Translations under genes and position numbers: made by a program
Notes under the pieces: model-generated
The model's database searches: none
What the model was told of the DNA's origin: nothing
The model's input: only the letters and a program-made list of their open reading frames with translations
In this document: positions 32,025 to 44,157 of the stretch, one piece after another
Numbering within the stretch: the first letter of the stretch is position 1
How the letters are laid out: each line of letters opens with the position of its first letter
Source of the DNA: Tetracladium setigerum
Lineage: Eukaryota > Ascomycota > Leotiomycetes > Helotiales
Assembly: GCA_031472005.1 (NCBI GenBank)
Contig: PZJY01000012.1
Location: 310,001 to 374,000 of the forward strand
Direction of reading: 5' to 3'
Length of the DNA stretch: 64,000 nt

Positions 32025-33326
32025 TGCGTAGAAGTTTTCTGCTGTGAATGAGAGAAATAGCTGGAGATAGTGTGCAGCAACAAGAGGAAGATTCAAGCAT
32101 TAATAGCAGATTTCTGCTTCTTGAGTGACGGGCATGGGCTTCAATGCTTGTGTCTTGGTTCGGTTGGAGCAACTGAGTAGTCTTTGATTGATGCAGTTGC
32201 ATCCGTTCTGGAGGCAGACTTGTTGACGCATGTTTGCGGGAGTGTGTTGTATTTGGGGGGTTATGAGTATCTTGAGATGATGAGAGATGAGTATGTTGAT
32301 GTTTGTAGAGAGTAGCGCGGAGTTGATGGTTGTGACTGAACTCGTTGTTGTTGTTGTTTGATAGGGATGGAAATAGGAACCTAAAGAATCTGGAGCTCTT
32401 TTTATCCTACGAGTATGGTTAATATTGAGGTCTATGAATAACATCTCTATTACTTGTTAGTAACGAACTATACCTATGAATCATAGCGCATCTGGGTTGT
32501 CTGTACTCGGAAAGTTTTTGGACTCCTTGTGAATAATAGAGAGGATTGAGCCATACTGTTCAACATGCAAGCACTAGCTATTTTTCGCTATTGTCTGTGG
32601 ATAATAGATGTTAAGTTGGAAACCTCTCGTCGACATGCAACCTTCTCATCCTGCCGCCACGGCTTCTACTTTAGGTAATGCTCGAATTCTCATCAATGTA
32701 ATCTGTGCCTCTCCTAGCCTCCATAAAGCTGTTGCGATGTGAAAAGATAAATCTCATGCTGAAGCAAATAAAACATGAGAACACGAATTGAGTATGCATT
32801 TATTGTTGGACGACTACGCAACATCGGATACGGTTCGGATTCGCTTAGAAGGAACAGATCACCGAGTACAGTACAGGTAGCCATTCTACATTAAATGAGG
32901 AATTGTTGCTTTACGATCAATCTTGACGCGAAGTACAAGATAAGAGCGGCACACTTTGCCAAGGAAGCTTGAACCATACTTATTGTGTTGGTAGTTCGTA
33001 TGGGAAAAAGAGGGTAACGTCACACAATTCGCGAAGCTGACCAGGAAAGAAAATATCGAGATGAAAGGCTGCAAGTAAAGAATGCATCTTTGCTTATGAA
33101 AGAGGCAACCATAGCGCCATCATGCGTAGCAATACGGAATCAAAGTAAAACCATGAAAATCCAACTCCGCCAATAGAGTCTCATGCATTCGTAAACTGGT
33201 ATATCCTCCCAAGTCCGCCACACTTCTACCCCAAAAACACCACGCATCACCACATCCAAGGTCCACCATCCAAGTCGCCATAAAAGTAAGGGTCATGTCT
33301 CATTGTTGCGTTGCCGATCGTTTCGT
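32025..33326. other. Intergenic, no convincing gene
   Basis: 1.3 kb. A Thr/Ser-rich minus-strand open frame (32100-32444) has no domain and is probably leader sequence of the Q/P-rich gene. A 62-codon minus frame at 32886-33074 starts with a hydrophobic stretch, but nothing else supports it. Confidence 0.4.
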
Positions 33327-34755
33327 TTAGGACTGCTTGCCGTAGCGAAATAATTTCCATGTTTTGGCGCCGATATTCCCAAACATGGCGAGAATAGCAA
33401 GGACAATGAAAATCTTGAAGAATTCGTACCACTTGGCAAGTTTGACTTCGGTTTCGATGAAGTCGTATTTGACTCTGCCAACTGGTGATACTCCCTGGTT
33501 GTCATCTGCATTTGAGGGGAATCGACCAGTTGTGAGATATTGCTCCATCAAAGCGTCCTTCTCATACCAGCGCTTCTGTAGCCATGCATCAAACTCTTCG
33601 ACAGTTTCTAGTGGGATATCTTTTACAGCAAAGCGTCTCCAGTACATGTTTACCGATGCCGGGGGTCTTCCTTGGAGATAAATAGACCGAAGGGTGAACA
33701 GGTCTTGTCCAAATTGCCCACGGCTAATCCAGTTAGTAAGATTCGTACGTCAGGTATGAGCTCACTTACGGAACTCCCTCATAAGCCAAGGTACAATCGT
33801 AGACGTAGTCGACTGTACCCTTCAACTGAGTCAAACAAAAGTATGTTCCTGTGGCTCTTGGTAAGAGCTGGTGCTCCATATTTTTCACTCCAATTTTATC
33901 AGCCCACGCTTGGCTTCTTCTTTGGGTATTTGCGCTCAGATTTGTGCCTTCTGGAAAAAGCATAAGCCACATAGGATCGAGTCCCGAAGTTCCCGACAAA
34001 GGACCAGAATGAACTTCCTTCAATTTTCGTAATCGATGCTCCATTCTCGGTTGATCTGTTGCCATTTTTCTTGACATAAATATGAAACCATAGAACATCA
34101 TTCCCCATCCTAAAATTGGGATATACTTGAGGTTGTCCCGGAGGATAATGTAAATGTGTCCATGCATGCCTGGAGTATTCGTATATGCTGTCCACCAAAG
34201 GTAAAGCCAATCAGAGTATAGCTAAGTCTATTAGTATAGCCTCCTTCCACAGCATCCCAGATATCCATTCGTACCTGATGATTTGCTATCATAATAATTC
34301 TGTCTGGAAAGTCAAGCTCCACTCTCCCATCTTTTGTCTTCCGGATCTGTCCGGCCACAGAAGAATCGCCGCTTATTCGAATCATTGTAGGGCTAAACCA
34401 GTGAGTCAAGTTGGTGACGAAGAGGGCAAACGATTGTTTCGTGAGTGCCATATAGGCGTAGTAGAGGTCGCGGTTGACCCAATACAAGGGTGCGCCGACG
34501 AGTTGTGTTACCACAATCCTGGTATGGTCAGCACGATATAAAGCTCTTGAGAGCAAGTTTAGATACATACGTAGTACATGACCCGACCCAGAATAAAAAA
34601 ATAACCACCATTCGAACTAGCTGTGCAGCCACTCCATGCTTTATATCCCCCGCAGGGTGCGCCATCTTGTCTTTGACATAGGCTTTAGCTTCTGCAACTG
34701 GGGAAACATGTTGCCTTTGGCGTAGGTTTCCGTTTTCCGTGGTACTTGGCTCCAT
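33327..34755 (-). CDS. Lysophosphatidic acid acyltransferase-like protein (PlsC family)
   Basis: Exons 33327-33723, 33770-34221, 34275-34518, 34571-34755 give 425 aa. It is a membrane acyltransferase of the LPLAT/PlsC superfamily, closest in layout to yeast CST26/YDR018C and animal LCLAT1/AGPAT5. It would transfer acyl groups from acyl-CoA to lysophospholipids, probably in the ER. The catalytic NHQLYSDW motif (NHx4D) is created across the exon 2/3 junction. FPEGTNLS is the substrate-binding motif. Hydrophobic segments lie near the N-terminus (VVIFLFWVGSC), after the catalytic region (LGWGMMFYGFIFM) and at the C-terminus (FKIFIVLAILAMFGNIG). A polar stretch of about 45 residues precedes helix 1. 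It shares a divergent promoter with the NAD kinase. Confidence 0.9.
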
Positions 34756-35342
34756 GGTTGTATTCGAATTTGTGAGTGTGAAGATGTGGAAGCAAGGCGG
34801 GTCAGTGATTCAAGATAAAGAAGCAGGTTTTACTCCGTCTCACATGCACACCACCTCGGACGTTCGTGGGAGGCAGAAAGGTAGTGACGAGGAGTCAAGG
34901 TGAAGGATGAAAAACTTCCGGGCTGAAGAGTTCCCTCTTCTCTTCATATCTCTTTGTGCAAGTTGAGCGGATGTCGAGTCGCGGAGCTGCGGGAGTTGCC
35001 AGGCTCCATGTAGGATCGTGTGCTCACAGCTCAGGCGGACCAAGGTCAGCCTTGCTGACTGATCATGGCCAATAGGCGGTGGGGGAATTGCGCAAGTAAG
35101 ACATTGTGTTGTCACCATCAGAAGGGCAAAATTGAAGATTTCTGTTTCGTTATAGATTTGTAGAGAATTCAAAGCAAATTATATAAGGTTACGAAGGTTA
35201 CAAGGCTATGTGGTAGGGATTTGTTAACGTTTATGCGGCTATCGGTGATGTAACGCCAAGCATCGTAGCCTTTCGTGATGACCGGCTAAATTCGCATCTC
35301 CAAGCCGGACATTCTTCCTCTTCTACTTAACACCAACTCAAG
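34756..35342. promoter_or_regulatory. Divergent promoter, acyltransferase and NAD kinase
   Basis: A 587-bp bidirectional region. No TATA box stands out near the kinase start. A minus-strand 110-codon open frame inside shows no domain. Confidence 0.45.
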
Positions 35343-36715
35343 ATGATCGCGAGGTTGCCAAGGGGAGCTATATGGAGGAGAGCGTTCAGCAGTACAACTC
35401 GAAGGAGAGATATTCAAGATGTAGAGAGTTTACCAGACAGAATAGTACCTAGATATCTGGGTAAGTCCATCTGCAAAGCTTTGAAGCTGCTGCTAATCCC
35501 CAATAGAAACAAAGACAAGCGATTTACTTTCGCTGCAATGGCCGTCACCCCCTCGAAATATCCTCATGATAAAGAAAGACCGATCGCCGCACGTTACAGA
35601 ATCGCTAATTGAATATGCGAAGTTAGTCGATTGTTCTTGGTGTAATTCTCTGCTAAATCTTTAGGCATATCCATACCAATTACAATAATGTCTCCCTCAT
35701 CTTCGAACCTCGAGTCGCAGCTCAAATCCACAAATTCTTCCCCTTTCCAATCTATACGACGAGCACTGCCGATGATCTACCAAAGAAGGTTGATATGACT
35801 ACAACGCTGGGTGGAGATGGAACTATACTGCACGCCTCCTCGCTCTTCAGCACAACCCCGAATGTCCCGCCAATACTCTCATTCAGTATGGGAACCCTAG
35901 GCTTTCTAGGAGAATGGAAGTTTGAGGAGTTCAAAAGAGCATTTAGAGAGGTGTACATGTCGGGAGCTGGCGCTGGATCACATCTATTTCAGGATCAAAA
36001 ACACCCCCATGTGCAAAGCGAGGAGAACGCTACAGCCGATATTATCACTGGATGGTCGAGCATCAGGGGGAAGAGCATGGGTCCGGCACGGAGCTCAAAA
36101 ATATTGCTGAGAAACCGATTAAAGGTTGGAGTCTTCGATCGAGATGGAAATCGTCTTGTTGGAGACACTCCCAACGAAACTGGGGGAGATGTGCATGCTA
36201 TGAACGAAGTCATAATCCACAGAGGAATAGAGGCACATCTGACGATAATTGAGATTTATGTTGGTGGACGGTTCTTGACAGAGGCCGTCGCTGACGGAAT
36301 GATAATCTCGACGCCAACTGGTAGCACAGCTTATAGTTTGAGTTCTGGAGGCAGCATCATTCATCCGCTAGTCAACAGCTTGCTCATGACTCCAATCTGT
36401 CCCAGGAGTTTGTCTTTCAGGCCTCTGGTTCTCCCTGCAAACACCCCAATTACTCTCCGAGTAAGCGAAAAGAATAGAGGAAGAGAGTTGGAGGTCAGCA
36501 TAGATGGGAGGAGAAGGAGTACGGGTGTAGGCGTTGGGATGGAGGTCAGGGTCGAAGGGGAAAAGATCTCGAAGGGCATCGAATGGGTTGGAGGGGTACC
36601 CTGTGTTATGAGGGGCGCCAAAAGTGGAATTGAGGATGATGATGGATGGGTTGGAGGTTTGAACGGGCTTTTGAAGTTCAACTTCCCATTCGGAGAGAAC
36701 AATGAGAGAGATTGA
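35343..36715 (+). CDS. NAD kinase, mitochondrial (POS5-like)
   Basis: Exons 35343-35460, 35507-35621, 35665-36715 give 427 aa. It is an ATP-NAD(H) kinase making NADP(H). The N-terminus MIARLPRGAIWRRAFSSTTRR is Arg-rich and acid-free, a mitochondrial presequence, so the yeast POS5 type is likely. Motifs are GGDGT (127-131), N258-E259 in HAMNEVI for NAD binding, and STPTGSTAYSL (from 293). Exon 2 carries SPPRNILMIKKDRSPHVTESLIEY, the usual start of the catalytic fold. The first two introns are 46 and 43 nt, among the shortest here, both with good branch sites. The 200-240 region (KSMGPARSSKILLRNRLKV) is slightly long but regular. Confidence 0.93.
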
Positions 36716-36935
36716 ACGATCGGGAGAAGAATATTTCGATATGGGAGAAATCTTTTCGGACCTGGAGCCGGCTGTAACAACAACTTCTCTTTGCGATACC
36801 CACACCCTCATCTGGCGTCATATGTTGCCCATTTCGAATAGAATTCAACGGATACAATAATATAATACTGTATGTTTATGTACGAACACAGCAAATCAAG
36901 CTTTCAACCCTACACTTCTTCCATGCAATCTATTT

Positions 36936-38162
36936 TTATCCCTCTAGAAGTTTCGTCCAATCCTCCTTCCTCACAAACTCCTCCCAACTAGTTAGAGGAC
37001 ACGGAACACCCAGCTAACAAAAGATCAGCTCAATCTCAACGCGTATGTCAAGGATAACTCACATCTCCAGGTAATATTATACTCTTATCGCCCCCAGTAT
37101 AGCCAAATTCATCGATGAAGGCCATCATATCGCCAATTTCCCTCCCCAACCCGGGCACAGGGACAAATTTCTCATAAATCTCGACCGGCACAGGGTTAAA
37201 CCCACCAAACGGCACTTTATTGATCTCACACAATATTTTCAGAGAATCCGTCCAAGAAACCATCGAGCCTACTCCGAGGATTCTCTTGCCTGGTGGGGCT
37301 TGAACGGCTGCGTGTACGATGGTACCAAGGTCTGCGGCGACGTTGATTTGAGGGACAGGATTGAGACCAGTTCCCGGAAGGGCGAGGTGGTATGCGCCCT
37401 CTTGATCCTTTATTTCAACGGTCAGTTAGCATCAATCCTTTGAACCTTCCATTACCACACTCAATGAGAAAAAAAGCAGGTAGGGGGGTGAATTCTTACC
37501 TTCTGCAATTTCAATTCCCGACGCCAATTCTCCATATAACTCCCAACGACAATCATCGACATCTTCCTGGCCAACTCAGGATACGTCTCCCTCAAATACT
37601 CCTCCGCCCTCGCCTTCGAATCAAAGTGATAAACACCCTTATACTTCCCTCCACTCAACCTCTCCGCATCAACCGACCCACTCAAAATCAGCCTCTCCAA
37701 CCCTCCACCTTCGCAGCAGCATCAACAATACCCTTCCCCTGTCTCAGCTCCTCCTCATAGCAGTACTCATTGATTGTCTGTCCTGGTGCAAGCAAGCTAG
37801 AATTGGCAGGGTTGTAGAAGGTATCGTAGTAGTTTGTAACAGCGAAGATTACGTGGGCGCCACTGAAGGCTGTGGCTAGGGTTGAGGGATTGTTGAGATC
37901 AGCTTGGAAGATTTCGACGCCGCGAGTGGCCCAGGATTGGGCTGAGGGTTTGGTGATGTCGCGGGTGATGCCGCGGACGTGCCAGTTGGGGTGGGTGAGG
38001 AAGGTGTTTGCTACTGAACCGCCCTGAGTTTGAGTTGTGAGTAAGTACAATACTTCATCAATACATGAGAGAGAGGGGGGAAATTAATAGACTGGGAGGA
38101 TAGAGGGAAATTCTTACTTGAAGTCCAGTGATGCCAAGGACTACGATGATTTTCTTAGACAT
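36936..38162 (-). CDS. NmrA-like NAD(P)-binding protein, apparent frameshift
   Basis: Exons 36936-37013, 37063-37407, 37500-38023, 38118-38162. Restoring one base gives 330 aa. It is an atypical short-chain dehydrogenase/NmrA family protein that would bind NAD(P) as a redox sensor or reductase. The N-terminus KKIIVVLGITGLQGGSVA carries the GxxGxxG nucleotide motif, split by the first intron. HVRGITRD and VIFAVTNYYD follow. At 37697-37703 the frame changes from ...DAAAKVEG to LERLILSGSVDA. Exon 37500-38023 is 524 nt where 525 are needed, so one base is missing. No intron explains it. Splice sites and both flanking frames are good, which favours a base-call error over decay. Confidence 0.82.
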
Positions 38163-38837
38163 TTTGCTTGTGGGTTTTTTTGGGTTTGTTTGTGAGTTAT
38201 GAGTTTGAGAAATGAGTTTGCAGTGGTGTGAAGTTGTATTCTGATAATGAGAAGATGAGAAGTCACCATCAGCTTTGTATATATACTACCTACCATTACA
38301 CTCCACCCAGCACACTCTCAAGGTATCACAGTCGCATACCCCCAACGGACTTGAATTACAATCACAAAGGACATTCTGAAAATCTCCATGTCCGAAGAAA
38401 TTTCAAACGGCTTTTGCGCCCAACAGTAAAAGCCGTTGGAGTCGGTGTATACAGAAGTCGCGGGTTTTGGGACGATCGGTGCTTCGGAGGTGAGTAGCCA
38501 CCGTCCCGTGATTGAATCGCGGAGCACTCTTATTGTCGGAATATTTTGGGAGGGGTGAAAATGAAACAACTGAGCTTTTTTCGGTCAAAATATTTGTCTG
38601 GGGAGTCCTGGGAGGATATGCTTGGGGATGGATTTGTGACTTGTAAGTGTTGATGTTGTGATTTCTTCGAATTACGAGGGGTGATGAGATTTCCTCGCTT
38701 AGGGATGCTTTGAAGGCACCCCGGTCTGCCCGTCAATATCACAGGTAAGGTAGACACATACCCATCATCAAACCTGCTAGAAGCACTAAAAATCTTTCAA
38801 AGGTTTCCTCTTTCTCGATTACCAAGATTTTCTTATT
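38163..38837. other. Intergenic, no gene seen
   Basis: 675 bp containing the promoter of the NmrA-like gene and the 3' flank of the pheromone receptor. The short open frames are not supported. Confidence 0.5.
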
Positions 38838-41273
38838 TCAAAACTGTGTTTTACAACAATGCAACTTACTCAGGTGATAAGACAAAAGATGCATGGAGAC
38901 CTTTTTCCATTTATTAATAGTATTCCCAAACACTTTAAAACCCTTCTTTTTGGAGACTCCAAACTCCTGTAGCTCGTATGCAATAGCGAGAGGCTTTGGG
39001 AGAACCAAATGTTCTCCGAAGGATCTCGGCCTTGAAGAAGCGAAAAACAAAAGGAATTTATCTCTGTGCGAGTCTCGCCACACCATCTGTATGCGCCCTA
39101 TCCTCCGTCCGTCCGTCTCTTCACTATCCACATCGTCCAGCAACCGCTCCCTGTCAGTACCCTCCTCCCCTTTGTTTAACTCTTCTAATTCCGAGGTCAC
39201 TTCAATCGTGAACCGAAGATTCAGCACAACCCCCTCCTCACTAACCTCCATCCTAGTAGTCTTCAATACACCCACCACACCCAACTGGCCATTTATCTTC
39301 CTCGCCAACACCGCATTCTTGACTTCCCTCCTATCTCTCTCCATCTCGCGTCTCTCCCGCTCTCGATAAGCTCTACTTCCAATCTTCGGACTCAAAGGAT
39401 CAACTGATTCCTCCTCATCACGATCAATCGATGCATGAGCCGCATGTGTATGTGTGTGCGTCCCTGTCGTATTATTGGCTTTCGTAGAAGGCTCGCTCCA
39501 GATAGCAGTGGAAATATTATTTGCAGCTGGATTGGTGATGTGAGAAAGTGAGGACTTGCGAGTCGGAGGGTATGGCTTTTCGTGTTGTTGTTGTTGGCTT
39601 TGGGCTTCGAGATCGGTGATTTCTTCTTGTCTGCTGGTTTTGCTATTGGAATGAGATATGAAAATTGGAAAAGGGAGATGGAGGTGTGTGCGCCATGTTG
39701 AGAAGATACCGCGATTTTGAGGAGGCGTTGCAATGGGAAGAGGTTCTTGGATTAGGTTTAGGATGGAAGTTGTTGCGTCGAAAGAGGGTGATGCTGGGGT
39801 GATGGCATCGATTTCTTCGATTTCTTGGAAGGAACGGTAGGTCGATGATGGGTCGGCTGTAGATGAGCATGATGATGTGGGTTTGTGGGGTGAGGAGCTG
39901 GCGTTGGATTTCACGAAGGTGAGAGCAATGGTGTCGGTGGTTGTTTGTGAGCCTTTGCGGGATTGAAAGGTGCTTTGTGATGTTAGAAAATGTTCGTGAA
40001 AGAGAAGGGGAAGGAACTTACTATTCGGATCCCACTACTGTTGTACCTTGACTATTCTTCCTAGAACCTCCCTCAAAGTATTTCAAGGTTTTCCCAACCA
40101 AATCAAAACTGCCTGAAAAGGTCTGCGTTGATCCGCGCTCACTAAGCATCCTCAACCTTCTAGACTCTCGAGACTCTTTCAAACTCGGCCAGATGAATCC
40201 AAAACCCAGACGAAGAAGTCCCTTACGATACAAATCAATCGACTCATTTGTGAATCCGAAAAAGGCGAAAACCTGGAAGCACAAGGCGATAGTGAACCAA
40301 CCGTAGTACTGTAGATTTGGGATGTCAGAGGTGCTGAAATAAATCACAGCGTTCCATGCCAGTGGGTTGTGAGTTCGTGCAAAAGAGTAGTCGTAGATAG
40401 TCTTGGGAATGTTGACGTAGAAACAGTACGCTTCAATTGGGATGAGGACGACGAGGAGGAAACAGGCAATGATAAAAAGTTTGAGGTAGCGGCGGGCTGT
40501 GAAACCCGAGTTGCTGCTTGAGAGGGCACGGGAGAGGTCTGTTCTGAATTTTCGCAGGCGATGAATGATCACGACTAGAATATATATTAGATATGTTCAG
40601 AAGTAGAGATCCCAAAGTTCAAGTAAGGTACTTACTGGCATGGTAAGCAGACACCAAAGAGAAAAGAAGTGCCCATGGGTACATGATCAAAACTTCGAGC
40701 CACGAAGCATCCATGAGATTGGTGCACCCATAAACAGGACTGATTCCATATCGACTCCTGTGTAAAATTCAGTTCTTATTCATACTTGTTGGAACTAAGG
40801 AAGGCCACTCACGCTTGAATAAGGTAATAAAGCCCAATCTGGAAAATGGGAACAGTCCAACAGATGAAGACATCTTTGACCAAAATCCGTCTTCTCATAG
40901 CTGGTGTATCAATGAAATTGTGCTTTTCGACATCAAGAGCATTGACAAGCGTTATCGTCAAGCCATATAGCGAGGTCGCAACACAAGTAGTAATTGGGAT
41001 CCGGATGTACGATACAATATCGCAGTAACCTGTTCCACTCCACCAAGTGTTCCAATCTCCATTTGGCCATATCACAGCATTCGTGAAAATAATCAGGTTC
41101 TGGATGACAGCGACCATAACCAGATTGGCGGCTGGGAAGTTGCGGTTTCGCCAGAAGGATTTGAGTGGCAGGCAGATGATTATTATGGCGATGATGGCAA
41201 AGGTTGGGAGAACGATGGCATTGACACGATTGGTTGTGTCCACTGGTGGACCAGCGGGTGGCGCTGTCTCCAT
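38838..41273 (-). CDS. ste3: STE3-type pheromone receptor (GPCR)
   Basis: Exons 38838-39972, 40022-40574, 40636-40757, 40813-41273 give 756 aa. It is a seven-helix G-protein-coupled receptor of the Ste3/Pre-1 class that senses the farnesylated (a-type) mating pheromone. Typical sequences are LPTFAIIAIIIICLPLKSFWRNRNFPAANLV (helices 1-2), WPNGDWNTWWSGTGYCDIVSYI (helix 3 start) and a proline-bearing IVPIFQIGLYYLIQ-type helix 4. The SRYGISPVYGC loop, WALLFSLVSAYHA and RRYLKLFIIACFLLVVLIPIEAYCFYVN (helix 6 area) are also present. All introns fall inside the helical core except the last. The cytosolic tail is unusually long, about 400 residues. It is Ser/Thr-rich with a Thr-His repeat and a basic RERERREMERDRREVK segment. 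The last 30 residues are uncertain, and a small 3' exon may be missed. Confidence 0.88.
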
Positions 41274-42823
41274 GTTGAGGATTTAAATGAGATGGAGGAG
41301 GAGTGTTGGTTGAGAGATTGTCGCGTTCGAGACTTCGGCAGGACTGCTCGACTTGATATGGACGAGGGAAATTGAGCCTCAAAGGAAAGACTCGATTTCA
41401 GAACGGAGGCTGTGAGACTGTCTATCGGGAAGGCTGCTACGAGGGAGGTCTTTGAATAAGACAAAGCGGAAGAACCAATTTGATAGTAGTCTGGAACCAG
41501 GAGCGTCGAGGATTTTCGGATTTTCGAAAGCAGATTGGGAAAAAGATCGAGTATTTGTTGTTGATGAAAAGAAGACATTGCAAAAAGAGAAGAGCTGCGT
41601 GGAATGAAATAAAGGGATATTTAGAAAAATTCCTGATATTGAGAGTTGTTCTCAATAGTCTCGAAGGAGTCTCGGTGCAGTCGCTAAACTCCTCAATAGA
41701 ACCTCAATAGGAAGCGCTTCCACACCAATCGAGCCCCACCTCAGCAACTTCACCTGCCGATCAACACTTCAATAGCAAGCTTCTGACACCAAAGCAAACA
41801 CGAATAACAGGCTGTTCAGAGAAAATCTCATGCATTGCAATCAACTTTGACGCCGAGGGCGAGAGTGATGGCAGCGGATGTGGCTTCCCGCTAGGCCCCA
41901 TCTTATTCAAATCCCAATTGAGGTTTGAATAGAAAAATGCCTTCCCGAGACCGATCCCTCCGCCCCTCAAGACCTGATAGACCTGATAAACCTGATAACG
42001 GGAATAAAGAGATGTGATGAACTGCGGATTGCTTGATTGTTCGAAAATAATTTTGTGCTGCTCGCATCTCACCTTTGAAGCCGATTTGTGATATTGTGAT
42101 ATCAGAGCGAGCTCTTCTCGCGGAGACGAGTACAAACAAACGTCTGGAAAATGCGTGACCTTGGGGGAAATTGTACAATAAATGCCAATTGTTTCTAATT
42201 CCAAGACGCGTTAATTTGATTCAAATGCAGACGGTTGCGTTCTCTGCGCTCTCTACTAAGAAATAGGGCTGTTTAAATGTGGCGCGCTAGTCGACTCGGC
42301 AAGGAAGGGGAAGTAGGGAAGTGGTCGGAGCATTCCTCGCTTCTGCATGACGCTCGAGGCGAAGGATCCGTGCTTGTCAACAACAACATCAGCCGCCCCC
42401 ACAAGATCTAAGATTGACTTCGGGACAGTGGCTACCTAGATGCCGGTACTTACATACCTATCTGCGTAGCGTACGTGGATGCCGAAACCCCGCACGGAGA
42501 TACTTGCTCACATGTTTGGCGCAAAGTTGATTGCTCCTTGCTTCAAAATCGATGGTTCTATCTCGCATTCGCTTATGTGCATGCATGTACCTGTGTTGAC
42601 TCTCGACAAAAGAAAGTGTCTTTCTTCCCTGCATATCGGCGATATTTTCATATCTTCCACAGCTCTTCTATACGTGGAGCTAAATAACATCCTTCCCACC
42701 AATGCCACCAGCTGACAGACAGACCTTGAACTTAAACACCAACTGAAATCCGACCAACACAGATCCGGTTCCTTCCCGCTGAAGTATTCAAGTCTATGTT
42801 GGGATTGAGAACATTCTCCCTTT
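41274..42823. other. Intergenic with 9-bp tandem repeat
   Basis: 1.55 kb upstream of the pheromone receptor and downstream of the alpha/beta hydrolase. It holds a 9-bp tandem repeat (41971-41997). The 147-codon minus frame 41761-42204 spans the repeat and has no domain, so it is not called. Confidence 0.5.
41971..41997. repeat. Tandem repeat, 9 bp x 3
   Basis: Three consecutive units GACCTGATA, GACCTGATA, AACCTGATA. A minisatellite-like patch with no gene context. Confidence 0.7.
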
Positions 42824-44060
42824 CTACACCTTCTTCCCCAATAACACGCCTTTCATAAACACCTCCATATCTGCTAAACCCCTCTTCGTAACCTCACACG
42901 GGAACAAATAGAACCCATGCGCAGCGCCCTCGTAAACTTTCAATACAGCCTCACCACCAGTCATGATCCACTTAGCCGCCATGAACACACTATCATCCAA
43001 CAGCGGGTCCTCCGTTCCGACCGCAAACAAAGCCGGCGGCAACTTGCCCCTGAACTGATTGAAATCCTCATAGAGAGGTGAGACTGAGGGGTCTTTGAGC
43101 TCTGACGCGGAGGAGTGGGGCAGGAGTGAGGATGCGAAGTTTTCGATGATTGCGCGGTTGAGTACGAGACGTTTGGTGAAATGTTTTGTGCTGGGTGTGC
43201 CGCTGAGGTCGTACATGCCGAAGGGGAGGATGAGACCTGTGAAAGCGAAGGATGGTTTGGTTTTGAGGAAGTGGAATGCCATGAGGACGGAGAGGTGAGC
43301 TCCTGCTGACTATTATTGATTGTTAACACAAATTGCAAAGAAGTGAGGGAACGTTGGTATGTAGGTAGGTAAGTATCGCACCTCTCCAGCAAGGAATTTT
43401 AGAGCCACTCCATAGTCTCTCTCGGAGTTCTCAATTAGATACCCAACGACATCAATACAATCCTCAATAGGTGCAGGATATGGATTTTCGGGGCAAGCCG
43501 GTACCCAACCGACACGACAGCCACATCACCTGCATTTGCATAAAATTGTAAGAGTCCATCTTGCTCCCGCTCGCTCCCGAGCTAAGTACTAATCGTCAGT
43601 ACTGTACTTCTCTCATCTCATATCATTTCTCCTCCGCATGTTCAGAAACTCACCACCCATCCACCGCCATGAAAATGACAAAGCACCCCCTTCACGCCTG
43701 TCCCATCCCTTTTATCGGCGGGATAAATCAACCGGCAAGGGATGTTGCGACCCTTCTCGCGTGAATGGATCTCGATATCAACCGCATGCTCAGAGTAAAC
43801 TGGTGCTGGGAATCCTGCTTCGCCTGTCTCGCGCATTGCGCGAAAATTCGCTGCTCCAATCTGATCACTCACATAACATAAATTAGCCAGTGTGACAAGA
43901 AAGTTGGACGATGAGCAAAGAACTAGGGGGAAAGGAAACATACCTCATACCACAACGGCGCTCTCTCGAATTTCTCAAGAACAGCTGCGTTGGCGGCTTT
44001 GGTTTCAGACATAACGACGGCGGGATCAAATTTTGCGGTGTTGAGAATGAGGTCTGACAT
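42824..44060 (-). CDS. Alpha/beta hydrolase, HSL-type esterase, apparent frameshift
   Basis: Exons 42824-43309, 43382-43581, 43654-43860, 43944-44060. Restoring one base gives 336 aa. It is an esterase/lipase of the hormone-sensitive-lipase-like (alpha/beta hydrolase-3) group, with no signal peptide. The oxyanion motif HGGGW is at 103-107. The nucleophile serine S176 lies in GESAG at the exon 3/4 junction. D276 (GTEDPLLDD) and H306 (GAAHGFY) complete the triad. At 43490-43493 (GGGG on +) one base is missing inside the conserved RLAPENPYPAP block. Exon 43382-43581 is 200 nt where 201 are needed. The remaining frame and the splice sites are sound, so a functional gene with a base error is likely. 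A (TTGA)n tract lies just upstream of the ATG. Confidence 0.82.
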
Positions 44061-44066
44061 TTTATA

Positions 44067-44090
44067 TTGATTGATTGATTGATTGATTGC
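44067..44090. repeat. TTGA/ATTG microsatellite in 5' leader
   Basis: About five TTGA units just upstream of the hydrolase start codon (44060, minus), probably within its mRNA leader. Confidence 0.6.
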
Positions 44091-44145
44091 TTAATTGTTG
44101 TCTTGCTCAAATATTGTGTATATTACAATGACCGAGTTCCTCGCC

Positions 44146-44157
44146 TTTATATAAATA
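44146..44157 (-). promoter_or_regulatory. Likely TATA box of alpha/beta hydrolase gene
   Basis: TATTTATATAAA on the minus strand, about 90 bp upstream of the ATG at 44060. Confidence 0.55.

Noticed and set aside
32100..32444. Ser/Thr-rich minus-strand frame upstream of the Q/P-rich gene
   Set aside because: No domain or clear splice link; more likely 5' leader sequence.
41761..42204. 147-codon minus-strand open frame
   Set aside because: Runs through the 9-bp tandem repeat (YQVYQVYQV) and has no recognisable domain.
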